Assembly (NCBI GenBank): GCA_024235855.1 | Contig: JACKLN010000013.1 | Span: forward strand, 77,441 to 141,440 | Source: Burkholderiaceae bacterium | Lineage (GTDB): Bacteria > Pseudomonadota > Gammaproteobacteria > Burkholderiales > Burkholderiaceae_C | Length of the DNA stretch: 64,000 bases | Direction: 5' to 3' | In this document: piece by piece, positions 26,250 to 34,620 of the stretch | Layout: every line of letters starts with the position of its first letter | Position numbering within the stretch: the stretch's first letter is position 1 | Translations under genes and position numbers: made by a program | The notes under the pieces: model-generated | Told to the model about the DNA's origin: nothing | What the model saw: only the letters and a program-made list of their open reading frames with translations | Database searches by the model: none

Positions 26250-26324
26250 TGGTGGGCGGTGCAGGGTTCGAACCTGCGACCCCTGCCGTGTGAAGGCAGT
26301 GCTCTACCACTGAGCTAACCGCCC
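26250..26324 (-). tRNA. tRNA-Val(CAC)
   Basis: A 75-nt cloverleaf on the minus strand with acceptor stem GGGCGGT/ACCGCCC, D arm GCTC/GAGC, anticodon stem CTGCC/GGCAG around loop TTCACAC, T arm GCAGG/CCTGC with TTCGAAC, and encoded CCA. Anticodon CAC reads GTG. It lies about 46 bp downstream of dnaQ and may be transcribed with it or from its own weak promoter. Confidence 0.95.
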
Positions 26325-26370
26325 GGAATCTGGCGCCTTTCGGCGAACCGGAGCTCCGGTAAGCCCAAGA

Positions 26371-27099
26371 TTATGCCACGGTTTCCGCGTCCTGCCTTGG
26401 CTCGATGCGACGCCACAGCGTCTTGTCGCCGGTGGCCTTGTCCAGATCGGCCAGCACGGCCTCGTGGGCCTGGCACTCGGCATCGCTGGCACGCAGCACT
26501 GGCAGCTCGAACTGCGTCAGGTCGACGACAGCCACCGCCAGCGTGCCCGGTGTGTCGTCGCCGGCGTCGATGACCAGCGAGTCCTGACCGCGCGTCATGC
26601 GGATGTAGACCTCGGCCAGCAGCCCGGCATCCAGCAGCGCGCCGTGCAGCGAGCGCGAGCTGTTGTCCACCTCCAGCCGCTTGCACAGCGCGTCCAGGCT
26701 GGCGCGCTGGCCGGGGTAGAGCTCGCGCGCCATCTGCAGGGAATCGACCACGCCGGCGCAGCGGCTGGCCAGCGGCGGATGGACCAGGCGGGCCAGTTCC
26801 GCGTCCAGGAACCCCAGGTCGAAGCTGGCGTTGTGGATCACGAGTTGTGCGTCGGCCACGTAGTCCAGCAGTTCCTGGACGATGTCGGCGAATTTCGGCT
26901 TGTCGGCCAGGAACTCGTCGGTCAGGCCGTGCACCCGCAACGCGTCAGGGTGGCTGCTGCGCTCGGGGTTCAAGTACCAGTGGCGGTTGTCACCGGTCAG
27001 GCGCCGGTCCACCATCTCGATGAGGCCGATCTCGACCAGACGGTCGCCGTTGTCGGCAGACAGGCCCGTGGTTTCCGTGTCGAGGAAGATCTGTCGCAT
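26371..27099 (-). CDS. dnaQ: DNA polymerase III epsilon subunit (proofreading exonuclease)
   Basis: A 242-residue DEDDh 3'-5' exonuclease. Exo I is LDTETTGLS, Exo II is HNASFDLGFL, and Exo III includes RSLHGALLDAGLLAEVY with the His and Asp. RVHGLTDEFL is also typical. It removes mismatched bases in the Pol III core with DnaE. The C-terminal 60 residues provide the alpha-binding tail. The start at 27099 is four bases after the lgt stop, so the two genes are cotranscribed. Confidence 0.95.
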   Translation of the reverse strand: MRQIFLDTETTGLSADNGDRLVEIGLIEMVDRRLTGDNRHWYLNPERSSHPDALRVHGLTDEFLADKPKFADIVQELLDYVADAQLVIHNASFDLGFLDAELARLVHPPLASRCAGVVDSLQMARELYPGQRASLDALCKRLEVDNSSRSLHGALLDAGLLAEVYIRMTRGQDSLVIDAGDDTPGTLAVAVVDLTQFELPVLRASDAECQAHEAVLADLDKATGDKTLWRRIEPRQDAETVA

Positions 27100-27103
27100 C
27101 GCG

Positions 27104-27916
27104 CTATTGTGTCGCGGGCACGCTGCCGCGCCGCCCGCTCCACCACCACAGCGCGGCGCCGGCCGCGATCATCGGCAGGCACAGCCACTGGCCCATGCTC
27201 ATGCCCAGCGCCAGCAGGCCCAGGAAGCTGTCGGGCTCGCGGAACCATTCCGCGATGAAGCGGAACACGCCGTAGCCCATCAGGAAGGCACCAGACACCT
27301 GCCCCGTGGCGCGCGGCTTCGCGCCGTACCACCACAGCAGCGCAAACAGCAGCAGGCCCTCGAGCGCGAACTGGTAGAGCTGCGACGGGTGCCGCGCGAT
27401 GCCGTCGTTCGCCTGCGGGAAGACCATGGCCCAGGGCAGCGACGGGTCGGCGGCGCGGCCCCAGAGCTCGCCGTTGATGAAGTTGCCGATGCGCCCGCTG
27501 GCCAGGCCGGTTGGCACGCAGGGCGCCACCAGGTCGGCCACCTGCAGGAAGGGCCGGTCGAGCTTGCGCGCGAACAGGGCCAGCGCCACGATGACGCCCA
27601 GCAACCCGCCATGGAAGGACATGCCGCCCTTCCAGACCATCAGGATCTCCAGCGGGTGGCTCAGGTAGTGGCCCGGCTTGTAGAACAGCGCGTAACCCAG
27701 GCGCCCGCCGACGATGACACCGACCACACCCCAGAACAGCAGGTCCTCCACGTCGCGCCGCGTCCAGCCAGCCTGCGCGAACCAGGGTTTCTGCGCCCGC
27801 CTGACGGCCAGGAAGAGGAACAGGCCGAAGGCCACCAGGTAGGTCAGGCCGTACCAGTGGATCTGGACCGGGCCGAGCGCGATGGCCACGGGGTCGAACT
27901 GCGGATGCACAAGCAT
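27104..27916 (-). CDS. lgt: Prolipoprotein diacylglyceryl transferase
   Basis: A 270-residue membrane enzyme that transfers diacylglycerol from phosphatidylglycerol to the lipobox Cys of prolipoproteins. It shows the family signature GRIGNFINGELWGR, the essential HGG in MSFHGGLLG, and HPSQLYQFALEG. Seven membrane helices fit the hydrophobic pattern. The ATG at 27916 shares one base with the LysR stop (TGATG), and the gene continues into dnaQ. It serves, among others, the putative lipoproteins found at 801-1670 and 4376-5581. Confidence 0.96.
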   Translation of the reverse strand: MLVHPQFDPVAIALGPVQIHWYGLTYLVAFGLFLFLAVRRAQKPWFAQAGWTRRDVEDLLFWGVVGVIVGGRLGYALFYKPGHYLSHPLEILMVWKGGMSFHGGLLGVIVALALFARKLDRPFLQVADLVAPCVPTGLASGRIGNFINGELWGRAADPSLPWAMVFPQANDGIARHPSQLYQFALEGLLLFALLWWYGAKPRATGQVSGAFLMGYGVFRFIAEWFREPDSFLGLLALGMSMGQWLCLPMIAAGAALWWWSGRRGSVPATQ

Positions 27917-28911
27917 CAGGCGGGCTTTCTGGGGCGCGACGCGGGTCGCGGCATGGACAGGGATTGCGAGGTGACGGCTGCGGATTGTCGCCGCTGGGGC
28001 GTGGCGGCCGGCGCCATGCTCATGGTGTCCGACACCGCCGCCACGTGGTCGACGAATCTGCGCACCGCCGGCTGCGCCGGCTCGCGCCACACGAGGCTGG
28101 TCTCGCACGACAGCACCGCGCCCGCGGGTGCCCGGTACACCACCCCTGGCCGTTGCAGTTGCGTCAGCGACGCCGGCACCCAGGCGATGCCCATACCGGC
28201 CGAGACCAGGTTGACGATGGTCTGCATCTGGATCGCCTCCTGGCCGATCACGGGCGTGGCGCCACGCGCCCGGTAGTGCCCGAGGATGGCGTCGTACAGC
28301 GACGGCGCGATGCGCCGCGGAAAGATCACCAGCGGCTCGGCCGACAGCGCCGCCCACGACGGCCGCGCCTGGCGCGCCAGCGCATGCGTCTCGGGCAGTG
28401 CCAGCATCAGCGGCTCGCGCAGCACACGGCGGGCGGCCAGGCCCGGCGGGGCGGCGCCTTCGGCGTGCAGCACGAAGCCGGCGTCGATCTGGTCGGCGGC
28501 GAAGGCATCGAGCTGCACGTCCAGCGTGGCCTCCCGCAGTGCCAGCTGCACGCCGGGCCGGGCCTCGCGGAAGCTGCGCAGCCAGCCCGGCAGCGGGCCG
28601 TAGGCGATGCTGGAGACGAAGGCCAGGCGCAGCCTGCCGGCCTGCCCTGCCGCGGCGGCCTGCGCCTGGGCGGGCAGCGCGTCGGCGGCGGCGACGAGCC
28701 GGCGCAACTCGGGCAGCAGCGCCGCCCCGGCGGGGCTGAGCGACACGCGACGCTGGCTGCGCTCGAGCAGTGGAGCGCCCATCCGCAGCTCGAGCTGCTG
28801 GATGGCCTGCGTCAACGCCGGCTGGCTGATGTGCAGGCGCTCGGCGGCGCGGCCAAAGTGAAGTTCCTCGGCCACGGCGATGAACTGGCGCAGGGGGCGG
28901 AGTTCGATCAT
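27916..28911 (-). CDS. LysR-family transcriptional regulator
   Basis: A 331-residue regulator. The N-terminal winged helix reads LRQFIAVAEELHFGRAAERLHISQPALTQAIQQLE in overlapping pieces, with the effector domain following (LRLAFVSSIAYGPLPGWL). It is divergent from ilvD with about 110 bp between, the usual setting for control of the neighbour. Its ligand is unknown. The C-terminal tail of about 35 residues is Ser/Pro/Arg-rich and looks disordered. It overlaps lgt by one base, an unusual pairing. Confidence 0.92.
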   Translation of the reverse strand: MIELRPLRQFIAVAEELHFGRAAERLHISQPALTQAIQQLELRMGAPLLERSQRRVSLSPAGAALLPELRRLVAAADALPAQAQAAAAGQAGRLRLAFVSSIAYGPLPGWLRSFREARPGVQLALREATLDVQLDAFAADQIDAGFVLHAEGAAPPGLAARRVLREPLMLALPETHALARQARPSWAALSAEPLVIFPRRIAPSLYDAILGHYRARGATPVIGQEAIQMQTIVNLVSAGMGIAWVPASLTQLQRPGVVYRAPAGAVLSCETSLVWREPAQPAVRRFVDHVAAVSDTMSMAPAATPQRRQSAAVTSQSLSMPRPASRPRKPA

Positions 28912-29021
28912 CCGTTCAACTTATCAATGGGCTTATGTCAATCGATTGGACCACAGGCCCGGCCGCGGACCATACTGCCGGCCCGACGCCCGCAACGCGA
29001 ACGCTAGACAGGAGACCCGCC

Positions 29022-30716
29022 ATGGCCGGATTCAACCGCCGCTCGAAGAACATCACCGAAGGCGTCGCCCGCGCGCCCAACCGGTCCATGTACTACGGCA
29101 TGGGCTACACCGAGAACGACTTCGGCAAGCCGATGATCGGCGTGGCCAACGGCCACAGCACCATCACGCCCTGCAACTCCGGCCTGCAGAAGCTGGCCGA
29201 TGCGGCCGTGGATGGCCTCAAGGCCGCCGGTGCCAACCCGCAAGTCTTCGGCGTGCCGACCATCAGCGACGGCATGTCCATGGGCACCGAGGGCATGAAG
29301 TACAGCCTGGTGAGCCGCGAGGTCATCGCCGACTGCGTGGAGACCTGCGTCGGCGGCCAGTGGATGGACGGCGTGCTCGTCATCGGCGGCTGCGACAAGA
29401 ACATGCCCGGCGGCATGATGGGCATGCTGCGCGCCAACGTGCCGGCCATCTACGTCTACGGCGGCACCATCCTGCCGGGCCACTACAAGGGCCAGGACCT
29501 CAACATCGTCAGCGTCTTCGAGGCCGTGGGCCAGTTCAGCGCCGGCAAGATGAGCGAGGAGGACTTCTGCCAGATCGAGCGCCGCGCCATCCCGGGCAGC
29601 GGCAGCTGCGGCGGCATGTACACCGCCAACACCATGAGCTCGGCCTTCGAGGCCCTGGGCATGAGCCTGCCCTTCAGCTCGACGATGGCCAACGTGGAGG
29701 ACCCCATCGTCGGCTACACGCAGGAAGCCGCACGCGTGCTGGTGGAGGCGGTGAAGGCCGACCTGAAGCCACGCGACATCGTCACCAAGCAGGCCATCGA
29801 GAACGCCGTGGCCGTGATCATGGCCACCGGCGGCAGCACGAACGCGGTGCTGCACTTCCTGGCCATCGCCCACGCCGCCGAGGTGGACTGGACCATCGAC
29901 GACTTCGAGCGTGTGCGCCGGAAGGTGCCGGTGATCTGCGACCTCAAGCCCAGCGGCAAGTACCTGGCCATCGACCTGCACCGCGCCGGCGGCATCCCGG
30001 CGGTGATGAAGGTGCTGCTGGACGCCGGCCTGCTGCACGGCGACTGCATGACGATCACCGGCAAGACCGTGGCGGAGAACCTCAAGGACGTGCCCGCGCT
30101 GCGCGCCGACCAGGACGTCATCCGCCCGGTCACGAACCCGATGTACGCCCAGGGCCACCTGGCGATCCTGAAGGGCAACCTGGCCACCGAGGGCTGCGTG
30201 GCCAAGATCACCGGGCTGAAGAACCCGGTCATCACCGGCCCGGCGCGCGTGTTCGACGACGAGCAGAGCGCGCTGGCCGCCATCATGGCCGGCAAGATCA
30301 GCGCCGGCGACGTGATGGTGCTGCGCTATCTGGGCCCCAAGGGCGGCCCGGGCATGCCGGAGATGCTGGCGCCCACCGGCGCGCTGATCGGCCAGGGCCT
30401 GGGCGAGAGCGTGGGCCTGATCACCGACGGCCGCTTCAGCGGCGGCACCTGGGGCATGGTCGTGGGCCACGTGGCGCCCGAGGCCTACGAAGGCGGCCTG
30501 ATCGCGCTGGTGCAGGAAGGCGATTCGATCACCATCGACGCGCACCAGCTGCTGCTGCAGCTGAACGTGGCCGACGAGGAGATCGCCCGCCGGCGGTCCG
30601 CCTGGCAGCGCCCGGCCCCGCGCTACACGCGGGGCGTGCTGGGCAAGTTCGCGCGCAACGCCGCCAGCGCCAGCGTGGGCGCGGTGCTCGACCGCTACGA
30701 ACCGACGGACTTCTGA
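29022..30716 (+). CDS. ilvD: Dihydroxy-acid dehydratase
   Basis: A 564-residue enzyme of branched-chain amino acid synthesis that dehydrates 2,3-dihydroxy acids to 2-oxo acids. The Fe-S cluster ligands are Cys51 (TITPCNSGLQ), Cys124 (GGCDKNMPGG) and Cys196 (GSGSCGGMYTANT). TDGRFSGGTWGMVVGHVAPEA is the C-terminal signature (seen in pieces). ATG 29022 is chosen because AGGAGA precedes it and the protein opens MAGFNRRSKN like other members. It is divergent from the LysR gene. Confidence 0.96.
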   Translation: MAGFNRRSKNITEGVARAPNRSMYYGMGYTENDFGKPMIGVANGHSTITPCNSGLQKLADAAVDGLKAAGANPQVFGVPTISDGMSMGTEGMKYSLVSREVIADCVETCVGGQWMDGVLVIGGCDKNMPGGMMGMLRANVPAIYVYGGTILPGHYKGQDLNIVSVFEAVGQFSAGKMSEEDFCQIERRAIPGSGSCGGMYTANTMSSAFEALGMSLPFSSTMANVEDPIVGYTQEAARVLVEAVKADLKPRDIVTKQAIENAVAVIMATGGSTNAVLHFLAIAHAAEVDWTIDDFERVRRKVPVICDLKPSGKYLAIDLHRAGGIPAVMKVLLDAGLLHGDCMTITGKTVAENLKDVPALRADQDVIRPVTNPMYAQGHLAILKGNLATEGCVAKITGLKNPVITGPARVFDDEQSALAAIMAGKISAGDVMVLRYLGPKGGPGMPEMLAPTGALIGQGLGESVGLITDGRFSGGTWGMVVGHVAPEAYEGGLIALVQEGDSITIDAHQLLLQLNVADEEIARRRSAWQRPAPRYTRGVLGKFARNAASASVGAVLDRYEPTDF

Positions 30717-30761
30717 CCGGCACCGGGGGCGGGGAATGCCGGCCCGCCGGCGTGGCGCGCT

Positions 30762-31145
30762 TCAGAGCTCCGGGTCGCGGCGGGTGGCCACGGGTTCGTC
30801 CTCGAAACGGGACGGTGGCGCCGGTGCGGGTGACGGCGCCGCTGCTGGGCGTGGCGCTGCCGGCCGCGCAGACGCAGCCGAGGCCGCCGGCGCCCGACGC
30901 GTGCGTTTGTCGCGCTGGATGCCCAGGCCGAGCGCTTCCATGTCACGTTGACGGCGCTCGGCCTTGCGCTTGTCCATCTTGGCGATGGCACGGCGCTGGG
31001 TGAGGCCCGTGCTGTCGGCGTAGGCCCACCACGCCACGGCCAGACCGAATGGCGCAAGCACCACCCACCACGACCACTGGGCCACCGGGCCGATCTCGGC
31101 AAACTTCAGGGCCAGCAGGGCGAGCCCGAGCAGCAGGAATGCCAT
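30762..31145 (-). CDS. TIGR04438-family small Trp-rich protein
   Basis: A 127-residue membrane protein with two helices: LLGLALLALKFAEIGPVAQW, then WWVVLAPFGLAVAWWAYADS. They are followed by TGLTQRRAIAKMDKRKAERRQR, which is the pattern of the Burkholderiales Trp-rich family. The usual proteins are near 80 residues; this one has an additional 45-residue Ala/Pro-rich tail ending in RRDPEL. The function is unknown. CAGGAGG precedes the ATG. It converges with ilvD and is divergent from the YbjQ gene. Confidence 0.85.
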   Translation of the reverse strand: MAFLLLGLALLALKFAEIGPVAQWSWWVVLAPFGLAVAWWAYADSTGLTQRRAIAKMDKRKAERRQRDMEALGLGIQRDKRTRRAPAASAASARPAAPRPAAAPSPAPAPPSRFEDEPVATRRDPEL

Positions 31146-31229
31146 GCGTGTCCTCCTGCTGCACACTCTACGCGATGCGGGCCGGCGCGGGGCGGGCTCG
31201 ATCGACGGAAACGAAGGGGAAGCACACCG

Positions 31230-31550
31230 ATGATCGTGACCACCACACCGCAGATCGAGGGCCGCCGCATCAGCCGCTACTGCGGCGTCGTCGCCGGCGA
31301 GGCCATCCTGGGCGCGAACCTGTTCAAGGACCTCTTCGCCGGCATCCGCGATCTGGTCGGCGGTCGCTCGGCCACCTACGAGAAGGAACTGCAACGGGCG
31401 CGCGACATCGCGCTGACCGAACTGCAGGAGCGTGCCCAGGCCCTGGGCGCCAACGCCGTGGTCGGCGTGGACCTGGACTACGAGGTGCTCGGCCAGGGCA
31501 ACGGCATGCTGATGGTGTCGGCCAGCGGCACGGCGGTGGTGCTGGAGTAG
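31230..31550 (+). CDS. YbjQ/UPF0145 family protein
   Basis: A 106-residue protein with the family pattern: MIVTTTPQIEGRRISRYCGVV at the start (in pieces), then GEAILGANLFKDLFAGIRDLVGGR, RAQALGANAVVGVDLDYEV and MLMVSASGTAVVLE. The fold is a small oligomeric domain; it is often labelled heavy-metal binding, but that role is weakly supported. A purine-rich GAAGGGGA precedes the ATG. It converges with the AraC gene. Confidence 0.9.
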   Translation: MIVTTTPQIEGRRISRYCGVVAGEAILGANLFKDLFAGIRDLVGGRSATYEKELQRARDIALTELQERAQALGANAVVGVDLDYEVLGQGNGMLMVSASGTAVVLE

Positions 31551-31577
31551 GCCCGGCGCGCACCGCCAAGCCGTCAC

Positions 31578-32543
31578 TCAAGCCGGCGGCAGATGCCGCG
31601 CCCGATGCTCGCGGGGCGAACAGCCGAAGCGCGCGCGGAAAGCACGGCTCAGGTGTGCGGCGTCGTTGAACCCCAGGGCGAAGCCGAGGGCACTCACGCT
31701 GCGCTGTCGCAGCGCGGGATCGCACAGGTCCCGGGCCAGCCGGTCGAGCCGTTGCCCCCAGATCCACTCGCTGACGCTGCAGGGCTCGCCGGCGAAGACC
31801 CGGTGCACGCTGCTGGGGGACAGGCGCAGCGCCGCAGCGATGCGCTGGACATCGAGCCCGGGCTCGCCCAGGTGGTCGCGCACGAAGGCCTTGATCTGCG
31901 CCCGGTGCAAGGCCGTGAGCGACGACACCGGTGCCGGCTGCGCCTGCGGCAGCGTGCGCAGGCCCGCCACCAGGATCTGCGTGACGCTGTGGGCCACGGC
32001 GGCGGCCGAGGCCGGCTCGAGGGTGTCGATGTCCTGCGCCAGCGTCCGGATCATCTCGATCATCAGGTGCCCGGCACCACGCCGGCCCGACACCGCCTGC
32101 GCCGTCAGGCGCTCGGTGCCGCCCAGTTCGGCACGCAACGCAGGCCCCGGCAGCCGCAGCACGATCTGCTGGAAGTCGGCACCGAAGACCAGGTCGTAGG
32201 GACGCGTGCTGTCGTAGAGCGCGAAGTCCCCCGGGGCCAGCCCGGCCCGGCGCCCGTCCTGGTGCACCTCGCCCCGGCCCTGGGTCTGGATACTGACGAG
32301 GAAGAAGTCCTCGCTGGCGCGAGCGATCTGGCCCCGCGTGCGCCGCACGTGCTGCGCACTGGCGGTCACCTGGGAGAGCTGCAGCGTCGACAGGTGACCC
32401 AGGCGGATCTCGCCGTCGATGCCGTGGTGGCCACCGAGCGGCTCGCATTCCAGCTGCACGTAGGCGTCGCACACGGCGTCGATCCAGTAGGCCGTGCGGT
32501 CGGCCTCGGGCACGCTGGCGGTGGTGAGCAGTTGCTGCGCCAT
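31578..32543 (-). CDS. AraC-family regulator (cupin plus HTH)
   Basis: A 321-residue regulator. The N-terminal half is an AraC-binding-like cupin domain (LVSIQTQGRGEVHQDGRRAG and LAPGDFALYDSTRPYDL in pieces). The C-terminal hundred residues carry two HTH motifs (VQRIAAALRLSPSSVHRVF and SVSALGFALGFNDAAHLSRAF). It is divergent from the nitrilase operon, with about 140 bp between starts, and is the likely activator of that operon in response to an aromatic or nitrile ligand. The ligand is inference. Confidence 0.9.
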   Translation of the reverse strand: MAQQLLTTASVPEADRTAYWIDAVCDAYVQLECEPLGGHHGIDGEIRLGHLSTLQLSQVTASAQHVRRTRGQIARASEDFFLVSIQTQGRGEVHQDGRRAGLAPGDFALYDSTRPYDLVFGADFQQIVLRLPGPALRAELGGTERLTAQAVSGRRGAGHLMIEMIRTLAQDIDTLEPASAAAVAHSVTQILVAGLRTLPQAQPAPVSSLTALHRAQIKAFVRDHLGEPGLDVQRIAAALRLSPSSVHRVFAGEPCSVSEWIWGQRLDRLARDLCDPALRQRSVSALGFALGFNDAAHLSRAFRARFGCSPREHRARHLPPA

Positions 32544-32686
32544 GCGTCGCAGCATACGGGTCCCGGCTAATGCACACCAGTGCCAGCCTGGTCGGCTGGG
32601 CCCGTGGATCAAGCCCGGCGCGACCCTCAGTCAAGCCACGCCGGCCACCGCGCGCCAGCATCGGGCCTCGTTCAACGGAGAACCCC

Positions 32687-33688
32687 ATGCCCCCCACCCA
32701 TCCCCGATTCCGCGCGGCTGCCGTGCAGGCCGCCCCCGCCTTCCTGGACCTGGACGCCGGCATCGACAAGGCCATCGGCCTGATCGCCGAAGCGGCCGGC
32801 CAGGGCGCGCAGCTGATCGCCTTCCCGGAAACCTGGCTGCCGGGCTACCCGTGGCACATCTGGCTGGATTCGCCGGCCTGGGGCATGCAGTTCGTGCAGC
32901 GCTACCACGACAACAGCCTGGTCTATGGCAGCCCGGCGGCACAGCGCCTGGCCGACGCCGCGCGGCAGCACCGCATCATGGTGGTCATGGGCCACAGCGA
33001 GAAGGCCGGCGGCAGCCTCTACATGGGCCAGTGGATCATCGGCGCCGACGGCCAGACCATTGCGCAGCGCCGCAAGCTCAAGCCTACGCACGTGGAGCGC
33101 ACGGTCTTCGGCGAAGGCGATGGCAGCGACCTGGCGGTGTGCGACACGCCGCTGGGCCGCGTCGGTGCGCTGTGCTGCTGGGAGCACCTGCAGCCCTTGT
33201 CCAAGTACGCGATGTACGCGCAGGACGAGCAGGTCCACATCGCCGCCTGGCCCAGCTTCTCGCTCTACCGGGGCGGCGCCTACGCGCTCGGGCCCGAGGT
33301 GAACAACGCCGCGAGCCGCGTCTACGCCGTCGAGGGCGGCTGCTTCGTGATCGCACCCTGCGCCACGGTCAGTGCCGAGATGGTGGAGCAGCTGTGCGGC
33401 GACGACGCCACCAAGCGCCAGTTGCTTCTGGCCGGCGGTGGCTTCAGCGCCATCTACGCACCCGACGGCCAGCTGATGCACGAGCCGCTACCCGAGAACA
33501 CCGAGGGCATCGTCTACGCCGACATCGACATGGGCATGATCGCGCTGGCCAAGGCCGCCGCCGACCCGGCCGGCCACTATGCCCGGCCGGACGTGACCCG
33601 GCTGTGGCTGAACAAGGCGCGCGGCGACCGCGTGGTGTCGCCTGCGGCCGCCGCCGCGCTGGACGACGCCGGCGAGGTTCAACCATGA
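32687..33688 (+). CDS. Nitrilase
   Basis: A 333-residue nitrilase that hydrolyses a nitrile to the carboxylic acid and ammonia. The Glu48-Lys132-Cys164 triad is present in FPETWLPGYP, KLKPTHVER and CCWEHLQP. The CWEH segment and length near 335 indicate true nitrilases (aliphatic or arylacetonitrilase type) and not amidases. ATG 32687 follows CGGAGAA. It overlaps the flavin-protein gene downstream by four bases (ATGA). Substrate preference cannot be read from sequence. Confidence 0.92.
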   Translation: MPPTHPRFRAAAVQAAPAFLDLDAGIDKAIGLIAEAAGQGAQLIAFPETWLPGYPWHIWLDSPAWGMQFVQRYHDNSLVYGSPAAQRLADAARQHRIMVVMGHSEKAGGSLYMGQWIIGADGQTIAQRRKLKPTHVERTVFGEGDGSDLAVCDTPLGRVGALCCWEHLQPLSKYAMYAQDEQVHIAAWPSFSLYRGGAYALGPEVNNAASRVYAVEGGCFVIAPCATVSAEMVEQLCGDDATKRQLLLAGGGFSAIYAPDGQLMHEPLPENTEGIVYADIDMGMIALAKAAADPAGHYARPDVTRLWLNKARGDRVVSPAAAAALDDAGEVQP

Positions 33689-34341
33689 GTGCGATCTACT
33701 CCGACCACCACCGCTCGCTGCAGGACGAGTTCGACAGCCGGCGCATGGCCGACCTGATGGAAGGCGGCATCGTGCACGGCGCCCTCGAGCCGCACGAGAA
33801 GGCCTTCATCGAAGGGCTGGACATGTTCTTCCTGGCCACGGTGGACCACCTGGGCCGGCCGACCGTGTCCTACAAGGGTGGGCTGCCGGGCTTCTGCCGC
33901 GCGCTGGACGACCGCACGCTTCTGTTTCCGTCCTACGACGGCAACGGCATGTTCTTCTCGATGGGCAACCTCGCGGCCACGGCCGAGGTCGGCTTCCTGT
34001 TCATCGACTTCGACACACCCAACCGCCTGCGCGTGCAGGGCAAGGCCCGGATCGAGCGCGACCCCGGGTTGATGGCCGGCTACCCCGAGGCCCAGTTCCT
34101 GGTCCGCACCGACATCGAACGCATCTGGCTCAACTGTCCGCGCTACGTGCACCGACGGGTGAAGGTGGAGGGCTCGAAGTACGTGCCGCAGGCGCACTGC
34201 GAAACACCGGTGCCGGCCTGGAAGCGGATCGACCTCGTGCAGGACGCCCTGCCAGCCAAGGACCAGGGCAAGGCAACGGCCCTGGGCGGGCTGATCACGA
34301 TGGACGACTACGCGGCCAAGGTGGCACAGGGCGACGCCTGA
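33685..34341 (+). CDS. Pyridoxamine-5'-phosphate-oxidase-like flavin protein
   Basis: A 218-residue split-barrel protein of the PNPOx-like superfamily. FFLATVDHLGRPTVSYKGG is the typical FMN-binding opening strand pair, followed by LLFPSYDGNGMFFSMGNL, VGFLFIDFDTPNRLRVQGKA and LNCPRYVHR. Members bind FMN, F420 or haem. The exact role is unknown and it is probably not the vitamin B6 enzyme. The start overlaps the nitrilase stop, so it is made with the nitrilase and may handle a related redox step. Confidence 0.85.
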   Translation: MSAIYSDHHRSLQDEFDSRRMADLMEGGIVHGALEPHEKAFIEGLDMFFLATVDHLGRPTVSYKGGLPGFCRALDDRTLLFPSYDGNGMFFSMGNLAATAEVGFLFIDFDTPNRLRVQGKARIERDPGLMAGYPEAQFLVRTDIERIWLNCPRYVHRRVKVEGSKYVPQAHCETPVPAWKRIDLVQDALPAKDQGKATALGGLITMDDYAAKVAQGDA

Positions 34342-34530
34342 CACCACGCCACGCCGGGTGTGTGGCACCCGGGTGGTTCGGCCTCGGCCTATCACGCTCT
34401 GCGCATCGCCCCCTGCAGCCGGCGCGACAGACCATCACGTCTGCGGGTGCGGCATGACCCTGGTACGCCATCGGCCACCGTTTCCGTCGGATCGTCTGGG
34501 CAAGCGGGTCGAGGATGGCCGCATTCCGGT

Positions 34531-34563
34531 GTTCACCCACATCGCTTTGCGATGTGAGTGAAC
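34531..34563. terminator. Strong hairpin between the convergent flavin-protein and acs genes
   Basis: GTTCACCCACATCGC and GCGATGTGAGTGAAC form a 15-bp stem with one mismatch and a TTT loop. It lies 189 bp after the flavin-protein stop and 57 bp beyond the acs stop, in a 279-bp gap that holds nothing else I can identify. There is no T-run, but its place between convergent genes suits a bidirectional terminator. Confidence 0.6.
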
Positions 34564-34620
34564 CCCGTCCCCGCCGATCTGCGGCGCATTGCGGCGCACC
34601 GCGCTCGCGCGCGGCGTGGA

